64,000 nt of DNA, taken from contig CM034407.1 in the NCBI GenBank assembly GCA_019925095.2, positions 3,433,210-3,497,209 of the forward strand. Reading direction: 5' to 3'. The translations under genes were made by a program, and so were the position numbers. Within the stretch, counting starts at the first letter, position 1. The number at the start of each line of letters is the position of its first letter. This DNA is from Dendrolimus kikuchii. Its lineage: Eukaryota > Arthropoda > Insecta > Lepidoptera > Lasiocampidae. The notes under the pieces are model-generated. The model did not search any database and had not been told where the DNA came from. It was given only the letters and a program-made list of their open reading frames with translations. Below, one piece after another: positions 53,604 to 63,390 of this stretch.

Positions 53604-53908
53604 TTGCAGGAGTTCAGCAGACAGGCAGACGGCCCACTTGATGGAAAGCGGTTACCATCGCCTATGGACATTTGCAACACCAAAGGTGCTACAAATGCGC
53701 TGCTGCTCTCTTAAAGGAGACTAGAAACTGATCACTAATGCCGGAACACAAAACGAAATTGTTATGGCGGTATACTCTAGACCAGGGGTGGTCGCCATCC
53801 AGTCGAGCAAATACTCTAACGCCTGGCTGTGGGTTGTTAAGTCGCCTCTTACAACAGGCCGCCCGGCCGCAGAAAATTGTATTGTTTCTCCGGTCCTGCA
53901 CGGATAAT
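53604..53908 (-). mobile_element. SINE-B, full length
   Basis: The minus strand runs from TATCCGTGCAGGACCGGAG to CTCCTGCAATAAAAAAC. A 45 bp scrap of the same family follows at 53996-54040. Confidence 0.88.
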
Positions 53909-54191
53909 GGTATACCACCTTACTTCTATGAGTTTCTAAAGAGTGAAATTATTTTTTAAATTGGTTCGCTTTTGATCAATCACAGCTAACTCGCTCATGG
54001 AAAGTAGTTACCGTCGCTTATAGACATTTGCAAAACTAGGAGCAATTAGTGCAATGAATTGATACATAAATAAAAATTAGGGTAGTGGTGGCGATGGGCG
54101 GTGCGGCGTTGGCGGCGTAGCCTTCCAACACTGAATGACACTCACAAATAAGGAGTTGATATTTTATTAGCGAATATCAAACTGTTATGTA

Positions 54192-54595
54192 CATACGTAC
54201 ATACGTAACTTCACGCCAGTTCCCTTGCGGGGTAAGCACGAACAACAGAGCGCCATTCAGGCTTATTCTTACACACCTCACTTGCTTCTTTGACATTCAT
54301 AACTCTTGTCATGCACGCTCGTCTGTTCTTAAGGCTCCTGACATCACCTTTTGCTAGTACACGATTAATTTGATCATGGAAGGTGTGTCGTGGCCTTCCA
54401 CGACTTTTGCATCCATCCAATTTTGCATTGTATATCTGTTTAGTCATTCTTTCCACACGCCCGAACTACCGGAGCATTGCTTTCCTTACCTTCACCCCTA
54501 CACTCTCTTTCAGACCAACTCTCTTTCTTACTTCGGTATTACGAACGCGGTCCGCGAGCGTCACTCCGCAGATTTTGCGCAGTGCTCGCATCTCG
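54192..54595 (-). mobile_element. RTE-a, 404 bp 3' end
   Basis: Second-longest copy; the target duplication ACTGTTATGTA (54181-54191, 54596-54606) is perfect. The tail is CATACGTA-type instead of pure CATA. Confidence 0.9.
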
Positions 54596-54606
54596 ACTGT
54601 TATGTA

Positions 54607-55033
54607 AACTTATTATATTATAACAAACACATGACAAGAATATATTACGATTCGTATGACGGTATGTACGCGTGACAGTTCACAAGGTCGTTGGGTTGCA
54701 CTGCCGATCGAACGACTCGGGCGCGTGTCCACGGGCGATACCCTTCGCGTCGCGCAGTGCACACGGTGGAGAGCTGCGCTTGCGCATCTTCGTCGCCGGT
54801 TGTAGCTACGACTCGCTGAGAGGATGGTGTGATCATTTTATGTGACGGAAGGCCACAGGGTGATTAACTCGGGACTCGTTTTGGTGTAAGTATTTTTATA
54901 GAAATGTTAATAGAGCCTCAAAAAAGGCTACTTTGTTAGCCAGCTCATTATATACATTTTAATATATAAGTTATTGTATAGTTAGGAGACGATGGGGCTG
55001 ACTTGCCTAATTCTGGCAAAAATCCGATATTAT
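54607..55033. other. Unassigned; GC-richer at 54680-54830
   Basis: An open minus frame (54645-54836) lies in the GC-rich patch; no domain recognised and no repeat copy. Possibly part of a host exon or an unknown element. Confidence 0.3.
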
Positions 55034-55345
55034 CCGACTTTATCCGTGCAGGAACGGAAAAAGAATACAATTTCCTGTGGCCGGGCGGCCTGTCGTAAGA
55101 GGAGACAAAACAACCCACTGCTAGGTGGTGGGGCATTTGGCCGACTGGATGGCTACCACCCCTGGTCTAGAGTATGCCGCCATAACAACCTTGTGTTGTG
55201 TTCCGGTATTAGTGACCAGGTTCCAGTCTCCTTTAAGAGAGCAGCAGCGCATTTGTAGCACCTTTGGTGTTGCAAACGTTCATAGGCGATGGTAACAGCT
55301 TTCCATTAAGTGGGCCGTCTGCATGTCTGCTGAACTCCTGCAAAA
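55034..55345 (+). mobile_element. SINE-B, full length
   Basis: TTTATCCGTGCAGGAACGG to CTCCTGCAAAAAAAAA. Confidence 0.9.
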
Positions 55346-55360
55346 AAAAATAACATGGAA

Positions 55361-55402
55361 GTGATGGAGCCCCTGGAGCTTGAGTCTTAGCTCTAGCGAT
55401 AT
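55361..55402 (-). repeat. Repeat G scrap
   Basis: The minus strand GCTAGAGCTAAGACTCAAGC and TCCAGGGG match the early part of repeat G. Only 40 bp remain. Confidence 0.5.
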
Positions 55403-55456
55403 TATATAATATTATATAGGTATAGTAATATTATCAATGATCATGATGCCCAATGT

Positions 55457-55798
55457 ATGACAATCCAAAGAAAAAACAAACAAAGAACAAAGAGGAGCAT
55501 AAAAAAACGAGTAAAAGAACTCATTGCTGACATGAAACACACAAGGTCTACGAAGTCTGCGATCAGTGATCACACGCTGGATAAACCCAACCACTACATC
55601 AGATTCGATAACCCACAAATCCTCGCGAAAGAGAATCGTTTCATACCTAGAATGATGCGTGAGGCTATTGAAATCAAAAAACACCCAAATTTCAATAGAG
55701 AAGATGGTGGGCAAGTACCACCTGTTTGGGAACAATCTTCAAAAATATTAATACCCAAACCCAGCAAAAACCAGCTGCCAGACCTCAAAACACTGTGA
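55457..55798 (+). pseudogene. Penelope-like element GIY-YIG endonuclease C-terminus
   Basis: The 113-codon frame reads SIKKRVKELIADMKHTRSTK, SAISDHTLDKPNHYIRFDNP, QILAKENRFIPRMMREAIEI, KKHPNFNREDGGQVPPVWE. The spacing of KRxKExxAD...KSAxxDH...F-D-N-x-x-I-L-A-K...R-x-x-REAIEI-x-K-H-P-x-x-N-x-E-D-G is the downstream half of the Penelope-like GIY-YIG endonuclease. The GIY-YIG core itself and the RT are missing, so it is an inactive 3' fragment. The module at 56042 may belong to its 3' region. Confidence 0.75.
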
Positions 55799-56041
55799 GC
55801 TCTTTCTGCGTACAACGGAACACAAACCAACTTGACTGATAATTACTTTTATTATTCCTTCCACCTATTTTAATATTATATAAAATTATTAGAGCTAGGC
55901 ATGTTTGCTGAAGAGTTTCTTGCGTCGCTTCTTCTCTTCAAGCCATAACATGTTACGAAGCGGTAGTAAAATAGATCAGGCTCCCATAGAGTAAATAATA
56001 ACCATAAACAAAATTAAAATTAACAAGTTGGCGGTAGGCTA
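55799..56041 (+). other. Possible LINE 3' UTR motif
   Basis: 55900-55975 (GCTGAAGAGTTTCTTGCGTC, GTTACGAAGCGG) matches the 3' UTR motif at 21710-21770. Confidence 0.45.
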
Positions 56042-56190
56042 AATAAAGCTTTAACAATACTCGTTGACACTTGACATCTTTGTCTTCCGTGATCACGGCC
56101 ACTGAAAAGTGTCCGAAACGTCGGAAAAACCAAAATCAAATAAAATCACCTCGCTTAAAACCGTTAAAACGTAGTTTTATTCTTACATAC
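56042..56190 (+). repeat. CCGAAACGTCGG module, copy 3
   Basis: CCGTGATCACGGCCACTGAA, GTGTCCGAAACGTCGG, AAATCAAATAAAATCACC and AAAACCGTTAAAACGTAG. The most complete copy. Confidence 0.55.
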
Positions 56191-56534
56191 TTTAAAATTT
56201 ACGCGTACAGTAAGTGGCGCAGTTAGTTATATAAATCAAGTATTAACGAACATTGAAATATGACCGAGTAATAAATAAGGATTTTAACTAAACAAGAAGC
56301 AGTCTGATGTACCTAGATGTCCGAGGCACATAAATTATTACAGTCCCAACTTTGAATTATGTTGTATTTTCGCTGTGTCCTGCCCAATCGCTGTCCTCTC
56401 ACATTAGTCGAGAGTATCACATTTTCGGTTCGCTTTATTCTGTAAGCTTCTGTTGTATGACTGAAGGAAAGAAAGAAGAAAGAAAGAAAAACTTTATTTG
56501 AAGAAATAGCGACGTAATTACATTCTTTATATAT
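56191..56534. other. Unassigned; (GAAA)n near 56465
   Basis: 56462-56500 is a GAAAGAAA tract followed by AACTTTATTTG, like a LINE tail in minus orientation. Confidence 0.35.
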
Positions 56535-56845
56535 TACTAGGTATCCCGGCAGACGTTGTTCTGCCCTAAATAAATAAAATGTATTTTACTGTAAATATAT
56601 GAAGACTGGTCTATATTATACGAATCTGAATCTTGGGCCTCTAAAGCGATAGAGCCTAATACCGATATCATACATATATATAGACAGACTGAAGGACAGA
56701 CTAATTTCAATACCCTACACATTTTTTGTTATATTTATTATTAGAGTCTAAGTAAATAACAGTGAAGAAATTATACTGCAATTTATGTTCACCTATAATT
56801 AGTTTTTACATCGCATTGTAAACCTTAGTCATAAGCGTAACTGAT
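56535..56845 (-). mobile_element. Helitron-like element
   Basis: The minus strand ends with GGGCAGAACAACGTCTGCCG, GGATAC and CTAG: stem GGCAGA/TCTGCC with a 6-nt loop, then the CTAG terminus, the textbook Helitron 3' structure. The body (AGACTGGTCTATATTATACG, ACAGTGAAGAAATTATACTG) recurs at 58130-58396. Confidence 0.65.
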
Positions 56846-56848
56846 TAA

Positions 56849-57054
56849 GGGCCGCTTGCAAAGGTTGCTTAAATTTATTTAAGAAACACAAAACGTATTT
56901 AACACCCTTAAATACAATTAGCGTCTTGCACAACGCAGAATATGCCGCTAAATACGTTTAAAGAACTGTCAATACGTATTGTGTAAAACGTATTTAGGCA
57001 GTTTAATAAGATGAACTAATTTTATATAAAGGCGATCGTTATGCAAGCGGCCCC
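56849..57054. mobile_element. Harbinger-like MITE, copy 2
   Basis: Ends GGGCCGCTTGCA and TGCAAGCGGCCC, TAA on both sides (56846-56848, 57055-57057). The related sequence at 58380-58400 continues ACTGATTAAATATAC without it, showing the empty site. Confidence 0.75.
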
Positions 57055-57108
57055 TAATGTACAAAACTGTAGGTGATCTTTATTAATATATATATATATA
57101 TATACTAG

Positions 57109-57230
57109 CTGTCCCGGCAGACGTTGTTCTGCCCTGAATAAATAAAATTTAGAACCCGATTGCAGCGCCACCTACCGGGTCCAATTGTAAATCTAAACCA
57201 TCCTCGAATCCACTTGAACGCACAATTTTG
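57109..57230 (-). mobile_element. Helitron 3' end, truncated
   Basis: The minus strand ends GGGCAGAACAACGTCTGCCG, GGACAG and CTAG. Cut by repeat G at a TAA tract. Its match at 59748 shows what is missing. Confidence 0.65.
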
Positions 57231-57250
57231 TTAAATAATAATAATAATTA

Positions 57251-57883
57251 ATAGGGGGGCTTTGTGGCGAAGCCTTAGGTGAGTAGCAACACCTCGTACC
57301 TGACTCCGAGGGCCAAGACAAGGCCCCCATCTCCGTGCTTGCCTTAGCCAGTCGGCACGGAGTGGAGATCGCTAGAGCTAAGACTCAAGCTCCAGGGGTG
57401 GAAGTGATAAACGGCATCACGTCAGAAGTAGCTTCGGTGAACCTGCAGCCCACCTCTCGACACCCCTTAGCCACTCACACCCATATTGACCCCGCCTTTT
57501 ATGGCATTTTTTGGCGCCCATGCAGCGAGTGGCGAGTCACCGTCTGCCCATTTTTCCAAGTTCTCCGAACATTGCGACGGGCAGACGCTATAGTCCCCAT
57601 ATTCCCAGACCTCTAGTACCACTAGCAGTTCACCCCAATAGTTCGGTACTTTTTGTCTTCATTTCCCACAATAGTCCTCCTACACTGGCCGGGGCTTGTC
57701 CTTGGGTGCATTACTATATGGTGTAGACAGGGATAATCGCCGGTCAGCGTCACGCCATATTTACATTAAATTTGTCAAGGGGCCTCTACGTGTTGGCCTT
57801 CCCATGGCCCCACGCAAGCCCTCCAAAAGTCCGGGCCATTTTTATGGCCCGTGGTCTACAAAGACATACATTATAATAATTAA
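57251..57883 (+). repeat. Repeat G, copy 2
   Basis: 633 bp, GGGGGGCTTTGTGGCGAAGC to AAAGACATACATTATAATAA, bordered at the left by (TAA)n and at the right by a TAA-poorer run. Close to copy 1. Confidence 0.7.
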
Positions 57884-58129
57884 TAGAACTAATTCTACTT
57901 ATATAATATTTAATTAGTAAAATAAATTTTAATAAAACCAACAATTAAATACTATGTTACTTCAAAATTAAAATAAATACTCGTGTAACAACTTGTATCG
58001 AATCATCTATTCGAATATAATTCGATAGAGTGCTTGTCGATTATTACCACATTCGGTGTGCCACGACACTGGCAGGAGGCAACAAATGACATTATACTTC
58101 ATAACCTATAAATATTTAACGTGTTATTT
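57884..58129. other. Unassigned
   Basis: AT-rich; nothing recognised. Confidence 0.3.
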
Positions 58130-58396
58130 TACTGTAAATATATGAAGACTGGTCTATATTATACGAATCTGAATCTTGGGCGTGTAAAGTGATAGAAGCT
58201 AATATCGATATCATACATATATATAGACAGACTGACGGACAGACTAATTTCAATACCCTACACATTTTTGTTATATTTATTATTAGAGTCTAAGTAAATA
58301 ACAGTGAAGAAATTATACTGCAAGTTGTGTTCACCTATAATTAGTTTTTACATCGCATTGTAGACCTTAGAGTCATAAGTCTAGTAACTGATTAAA
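58130..58396 (-). mobile_element. Helitron body, lacking its 3' end
   Basis: Homologous to 56574-56848 over its whole length, without the MITE and without the CTAG end. Confidence 0.55.
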
Positions 58397-58405
58397 TATA
58401 CACAT

Positions 58406-58577
58406 ACATACATACATAACTTCACGCCAGTTCCCTTGCGGGGTAGGCACGAACAACAGAGTGCCATTTAGGCTTATTCTTACACACCTCACTTGCCTCT
58501 TTGACATTCATAACTCTTGTCATGCAAGCTCGTCTGTTCTTAAGGCTCCTGACATCACCTTCTGCTAGTACACGATT
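58406..58577 (-). mobile_element. RTE-a 3' end beside (TA)n
   Basis: 172 bp. Imperfect duplication ATTAARTATA on both sides (about 58392-58401 and 58574-58583), the right one merging with the (TA)n tract. Confidence 0.8.
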
Positions 58578-58579
58578 AA

Positions 58580-58661
<82 letters not shown>
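58578..58661. repeat. (TA)n microsatellite, left part
   Basis: Pure TA, interrupted at 58663 by a Helitron and resuming at 59670. Confidence 0.93.
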
Positions 58662-58662
<1 letters not shown>

Positions 58663-58663
<1 letters not shown>

Positions 58664-59666
58664 TAGAGTTTACCCCGCGGCTACGCCGCGGGTTAACCTC
58701 TAGTTCCTGCTTCTTGTTTAAAGAGCAGGCGTTAATACAGGTTACAATGTACACCATTTTTATGTTAGTGCCATTTGCACCCGAAAAATTCACTTCATTT
58801 TATATCGCAAACTCGATGCTTGATATATTCTCATGCCGATCTCCTGGCATGAGTTAGCGTTATCCATTTTCAGCATTAAAACTACATTTAAACAAAATTA
58901 CAATAAAAACGATCCAGTATTCCCAGTGTTTTCCGAAAACTTAACAGAAAGACATATCGAGTTACTATCGCATTTTTATAGACGATGCATTTTTATATCT
59001 ATGAACTTGAGAAATGATTGGTCTCATCCAAACTTTCATCCTCTATTACAAACAGTCCTAGTTTTATTTATCTATCCCCCGTCAATGAAAACTATAAAAA
59101 TGACAAAAGGGACAACATCACCAAAAAGGACAAAAAGAGCAATATCAGCAAAAGAGCAAAAGAGCAAAAGAGCAAAAGAGCAAAAGAGCAAAAGAGCAAA
59201 AGAGCAAAAGAGCAAAAGAGCAAAAGAGCAAAAGAGCAAAGAGCAAAAGAGCAATAGGACAAAATAACCAAAATGATGAAAATGGCAAATCACAAAACCA
59301 ACCAAAGCCTGTCCCACTTTTGGGATAATCTTTACATAAATCTATCCCAAAATCATAAATCATCCCATTATCCGGGATGAAAAATATCCCTTGTACACCC
59401 TCGGTATTCAAATTACATATGTACCGAGTATCAGCCAAATCGGTCCAAAAGTCTTTCCGTAAAAGGATAACAAACAGAGAGACAAATATACTTTTATCCC
59501 GGAAACTATCCCATTTTCCGGGATAAAAAGTATCCTATGTTTATTCTCGGCATCGAAAATATATATATACTGAGTTTCAGCCAAATCGGTCCAGTAGTTT
59601 TTACGTGAAAACGGAACAGACAGACAGACAGACAGACAGAGTTACTTTCGAATTTATAATATTAAT

Positions 59667-59669
<3 letters not shown>
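58663..59669 (-). mobile_element. Helitron, ~1.0 kb, inserted in (TA)n
   Basis: The minus strand 5' end reads CCTATTAATATTATAAATTC, GAAAGTAACTCTGTCTGTC; the 3' end has the perfect hairpin CCCGCGGCGTAGCCGCGGG, then GTAAACTCTAG. An A precedes and a T follows, as Helitrons insert between A and T. An 8-bp minisatellite lies inside. The frames here (e.g. 58833-59267 plus) are low-complexity, so no Rep/helicase: non-autonomous. Confidence 0.75.
59149..59250. repeat. 8-bp minisatellite (AAAAGAGC)n
   Basis: About 12 units. All frames give Lys/Glu/Gln/Ser/Arg octapeptide repeats by chance. Confidence 0.93.

Positions 59670-59721
<52 letters not shown>
59670..59721. repeat. (TA)n microsatellite, right part
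   Basis: Continuation of the 58578 tract beyond the Helitron. Confidence 0.9.
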
Positions 59722-59724
<3 letters not shown>

Positions 59725-59747
59725 GTGTATATGTTTATATATATACT

Positions 59748-59931
59748 AGCTGTCCCTGCAGGCGTTGTTCTGCCCTGAAGAAATAAAATTTAGAACCCGA
59801 TTGCAGCGCCGCCTACTGGGTCCAATTGTGAATCTAAACCATTCTCGAATCCACTTGAACACACACAAAAAAATTCATTCAAATCGGTCGAGCCGTCTAG
59901 GAGGAGTTCACTGTCAACACACGTACAGAAG

Positions 59932-59935
<4 letters not shown>
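59748..59935 (-). mobile_element. Short Helitron, ~188 bp, near complete
   Basis: The minus strand starts TTCTTCTGTACGTGTGTTGA, then AGTGAACTCCTCCTAGACGG and CGATTTGAATGAATTTTTTT, and ends GGGCAGAACAACGCCTGCAG, GGACAG and CTAG. Flanked by TA tracts on both sides. Confidence 0.7.

Positions 59936-60003
<68 letters not shown>
59936..60003. repeat. (TA)n microsatellite
   Basis: Pure TA ending in TACATATATATACATACATA, which merges into the RTE-a tail. Confidence 0.9.
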
Positions 60004-60004
<1 letters not shown>

Positions 60005-60005
60005 T

Positions 60006-60116
60006 ATACATACATACATACATACATAACTTCACGCCAGTTCCCTTGCGGGGTAGGCACGAACGACAGAGCGCCATTTAGGCCCATTCTTACACACCTC
60101 ACTTGCTTCTTTGCCT
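60006..60116 (-). mobile_element. RTE-a, ~110 bp 3' end
   Basis: CATA tail and about 28 terminal codons. Duplication not resolvable because the target is TA repeat. Confidence 0.82.
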
Positions 60117-60192
60117 CATTACAATGAATGTATACATTCATATGCCACATCAAAATTTCCGTTCCTACTTAACCGACGAATTAAGAAATATT

Positions 60193-60470
60193 GAGGAGTT
60201 TTTGGCGGGAACTGAAAGGAGATGTTGTGCTGTGCAGTTTTATTCTCTAAAAATGTATAAAATTACTCTAAAATGAACAGTTGTAAAAATGAATAGTTGT
60301 AGGATATTGATAGTTTTTGAGTAGTAATTATGTGTTTTTGTGAGAAATGTGAACTGTATAGCCAAATGTGGCCTTTCGAGTTTTCACAAGAACTCCGTTG
60401 GATGACGTCGATTATAGCCTACAATACAACGGCGTCTGGCTTAAAGGCCTAGTTGCCAAGCCTTATACTT
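60193..60470 (+). repeat. Repeat H, copy 2
   Basis: GGAGTTTTTGGCGGGAACTG to CTTAAAGGCCTAGTTGCCAA. Lacks ~40 bp of the middle right part. Confidence 0.75.
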
Positions 60471-60641
60471 TAAAAAAAAAATATTCAGCGGTGGATCTAA
60501 TTACTTTTACCTGTTATGTATACAGCCAATGAATACGATTGTATAAATATTATGACATTAGTTACGTAATTTGGCCATCGGAGGATGTTTTAAAAATACA
60601 CTTTAATTTAATTTGTTTATTAATAAAATTTAATATGTTTT

Positions 60642-60712
60642 TTTTATTGCAGGAGATCAGCAGACAGGCAGACTTGATGGAAAACGGTTACCGTCGCCTA
60701 TGGACATTTGCA
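60642..60712 (-). mobile_element. SINE-B 3' scrap
   Basis: Only the last ~70 bp, with a small deletion of the GGCCGTCTG part. Confidence 0.7.
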
Positions 60713-61104
60713 AGATCTCATACAAGAATTTTTACAATTCACTCAAACTATGAGAACATTTATAATATAAGTTATTAAAAATAAGTTGTAATTTGTAACG
60801 AGATAGAAAGCACAATACTAAAAGTTGCAGGTAGTTTCGGTTTATTTCATTTTTTTGTACATACAAGTCACAAGTTGATTTGAACCAAAAGAAACAAGGA
60901 TATAGATTTCGTGGAAGTGGCTTTGTGTAACTTGTTATCTTTATTTATGTATTTTTTGTACGTATATTTTTATGTATTTTTATTGCAAAGCTGTGTATAT
61001 AAGCTCTGTATATCAGCTCCCATAATCTGCGCTCGTCGAGTAAATACAAAATAAATACACCTGTACAAACGATTTGTTTTTATAAGTTTTTTTTATTTAG
61101 GTTT
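60713..61104. other. Unassigned stretch
   Basis: AT-rich, no gene or element end recognised. Confidence 0.35.
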
Positions 61105-61416
61105 ATGGTTTGGCAGGTAGGCCTTTAGGCCAGATCTTAGTTTACAATATAGTTTCTTCAATTTCTTAAGCCTATGTGTAGCTCAGCTGAACTGTAGGTT
61201 ATCAGCTGGTGCCATTCAACGGAGTTCTTGCGACAACTCAAAAGGCCACATTTGACTATACAGTTCACATTTCTCACAAAATACATAATTACTACTCAAA
61301 AACTATCAATATCCTACAGCTATTGTTCATTTTAGAGTAATTTTACACATTTTTAGAAAATAAAACTGCACATATCACAACATCTCGTTTCAGTTCCCGC
61401 CAAAAACTCCTTTTAT
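61105..61416 (-). repeat. Repeat H, copy 3 (inverted)
   Basis: Minus-strand match to 23811-24125 over its whole length. With copy 2 it forms a 1.2 kb inverted arrangement. Confidence 0.75.
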
Positions 61417-61417
61417 A

Positions 61418-62014
61418 ATAAGTCTTTCATCAACCAGGTAGGGATGTAAAAAATAATCGATTTTTATTTAAATCGATTTTTTTATAATCGATTTTTTATT
61501 ATCGATTTTTATATTAATATTAATCGATTTTTAGTAAATCGATTATATAAATAACGACTTAGTTTTTTTGAGACAATAAGTTTGTCATTATGTTGGTATG
61601 CTCATCATTTCATTTAATAATAATAAATAAAACGTTTAATAGTACTAAAAGTTGTATTAAATGCTATTTGGTTTCCTAATTCCTTACCTTGAAATTTTAA
61701 AGAAACATTGCCTTTGATTTTTAGTTTTGAATTGGTTAGTTTTTTATTCATATAATATTATTTGATTTTTAATCTGATAAATAGTTAATATGAATCTCTT
61801 AGGTTTATTATTGGAATATGAAAAGTATATACTTTTAAATACTACAAAAAAAAAAAATTTTTCGCAGAAATCGATTATTTATTTTTATTAAAATCGATTA
61901 ATTTTGAATAAAGAAAAATCGATTTTTATTTAATCGATTCTTTTCCATTAATCTCACATCCCTACAACCAGGCTGTGCGTCTCTGGAATGAACTACCTAT
62001 TTCTATAAGACTGT
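61418..62014 (+). pseudogene. LINE-E C-terminal scrap split by a hAT-like MITE
   Basis: Across the MITE the flanks read SFINQ and NQAVRLWNELPISIR, as in FAIQAVPLWNDLSIPIR at 12468. About 75 coding bases remain. Confidence 0.6.
61439..61964. mobile_element. hAT-like MITE, 526 bp
   Basis: Perfect 8-bp duplication CAACCAGG (61431-61438, 61965-61972) and ends TAGGGATGT / ACATCCCTA. Both subterminal zones hold many ATCGATTTTT repeats in either direction; the centre is plain AT. Fits hAT in all structural points. No coding capacity. Confidence 0.88.
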
Positions 62015-62027
62015 AGCAAGACTTTAT

Positions 62028-62340
62028 ACGTGCAGGAACGGAGAAAGAATACAATTTCCTGCGGCCGGGCGGCCTGTCGTAAGAGGCGACTTAACAACCC
62101 ACAGCCAGGTGGTAGGGCATTTGCCCGACTGGATGGCTACCACCCCTGGTCTAAAGTGTGTCGCCATAACAACCTTCGAGTTGTGTTCCGGCATTAGTGA
62201 CCAGGTTCCAGTTTCCCTTAAGAGAGCAGCAGCGCATTTGTAGCACCTTTGGTGTTGCAAATGTCCATAGGCGATGGTAACCGCTTTCCATCAAGTGGGC
62301 CATTTGCCTGTCTGCTGATCTCCTGCAATAAAAAAAAAAA
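62028..62340 (+). mobile_element. SINE-B, full length
   Basis: ACGTGCAGGAACGGAGAAAG to CTCCTGCAATAAAAAAAAAA. Confidence 0.9.
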
Positions 62341-62776
62341 AAAAGCAGCGAGAGGCAGAGGTTAAATGATACTTCAGATGGCAGAGAGTAGTATTTATTC
62401 ACTATCGAGTGCTGAAACTGAACTAATTTTATTGAAAACAGTAACCATAAGTACAAATATTAACAAATTGTACAGCTAGTACAATATGTAGCACAATGTG
62501 TGAGCGGGACGGGTGATGTGCGAGCAAGATAGAGCAACTATTAATATGTGCGCTCCCGCGTTGTGCTAGCCACCGAGCCCGATGAAATCACCCGTCTCCT
62601 CGCGATTATGAACCCCCCGAGGCTCAGAACATCAGCCTGGCATAACAGACGCCGGAGAGCCCCCGGCTGGGATCCTCTTACACAAAGGTAAAGATCCACC
62701 AATCACACTCACTCACTACAGACACAAGTAGCCATACAAGATTAGCTTAGGCGTGTCGTGTTTGGGGTTCCCTTAC
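62341..62776. other. Unassigned; GC-richer 62490-62720
   Basis: No gene found. The patch has GAGCGGGACGGGTGATGTGC and GAACCCCCCGAGGCTC but no repeat copy here. Confidence 0.35.
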
Positions 62777-63390
62777 CACGAGGTAGCGTAATGGCGTTAT
62801 TATCCGTGCAGGAACGGAGAAAGAATACAATTTCCTGCGGCCGGGCGGCCTGTCGTAAGAGGCGACTAAACAACCCACAGCCAGGTGGTAGGGTATTTGC
62901 TCGACTGGATGGCGACCACCCCTGGTCTAGAGTATGCCGCCATAACAACCTTATGTTGTGTTCCGGCATTAGTGACCAGGTTCCAGTCTCCATTAGAGAG
63001 CATCAGCGCATTTGTAGCACCTTTGGTGTTGCAAATGTCCATAGGCGATGGTAACCGCTTTCCATCAAGTGGGCCGTCTGCCTGTCTGCTGAACTCCTGC
63101 AATAAAAAAAAATGGCTAGCGCACGCGTCCCAGACTCAAAGGGCACGGGTTCGATCCTGGCCGGAACGCATGTATCACTTAGGCAGTTTTCTGACCTAAT
63201 ACTAATGACATATTGTTACAATTACCACGTACTAACAACGGTGAAGGAAAACATCATGATACAACCTGCACATCGAGATAACCGATGTGTCAAACGTGCC
63301 AAGCCGCCTTGGACAAGCATGGCGGGGTATACTCTCCGATCCCCCCCTATAGTGGCAGGCCCGAACCGAGCAGTGGAAAATTATGGTCTG
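62777..63390 (+). mobile_element. SINE-C copy 3, split by SINE-B
   Basis: The head (CGAGGTAGCGTAATGGC, to 62795) and the rest (AATGGCTAGCGCACGCG, B box GGGTTCGATCC at about 63146, body to GCAGTGGAAAAT) lie on either side of a SINE-B. The AATGGC repeat at both junctions is the target duplication. Confidence 0.85.
62796..63110 (+). mobile_element. SINE-B nested in SINE-C
   Basis: Full length, GTTATTATCCGTGCAGGAAC to CTCCTGCAATAAAAAAA. Duplication AATGGC at 62790-62795 and 63111-63116. Confidence 0.9.

Noticed and set aside
56042..56190. Active hammerhead ribozyme
   Set aside because: The CTGANGA core is not matched; kept only as a speculative note.
58422..58857. Proteins with long Ile-Tyr runs (also at 12778-13196 and 59765-60153)
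   Set aside because: Reading through (TA)n microsatellites joined to RTE-a or SINE sequence.
58833..59438. Lys/Glu-rich protein of 144 residues and its minus-strand mirror
   Set aside because: Both frames are dominated by an 8-bp minisatellite within a non-autonomous Helitron.
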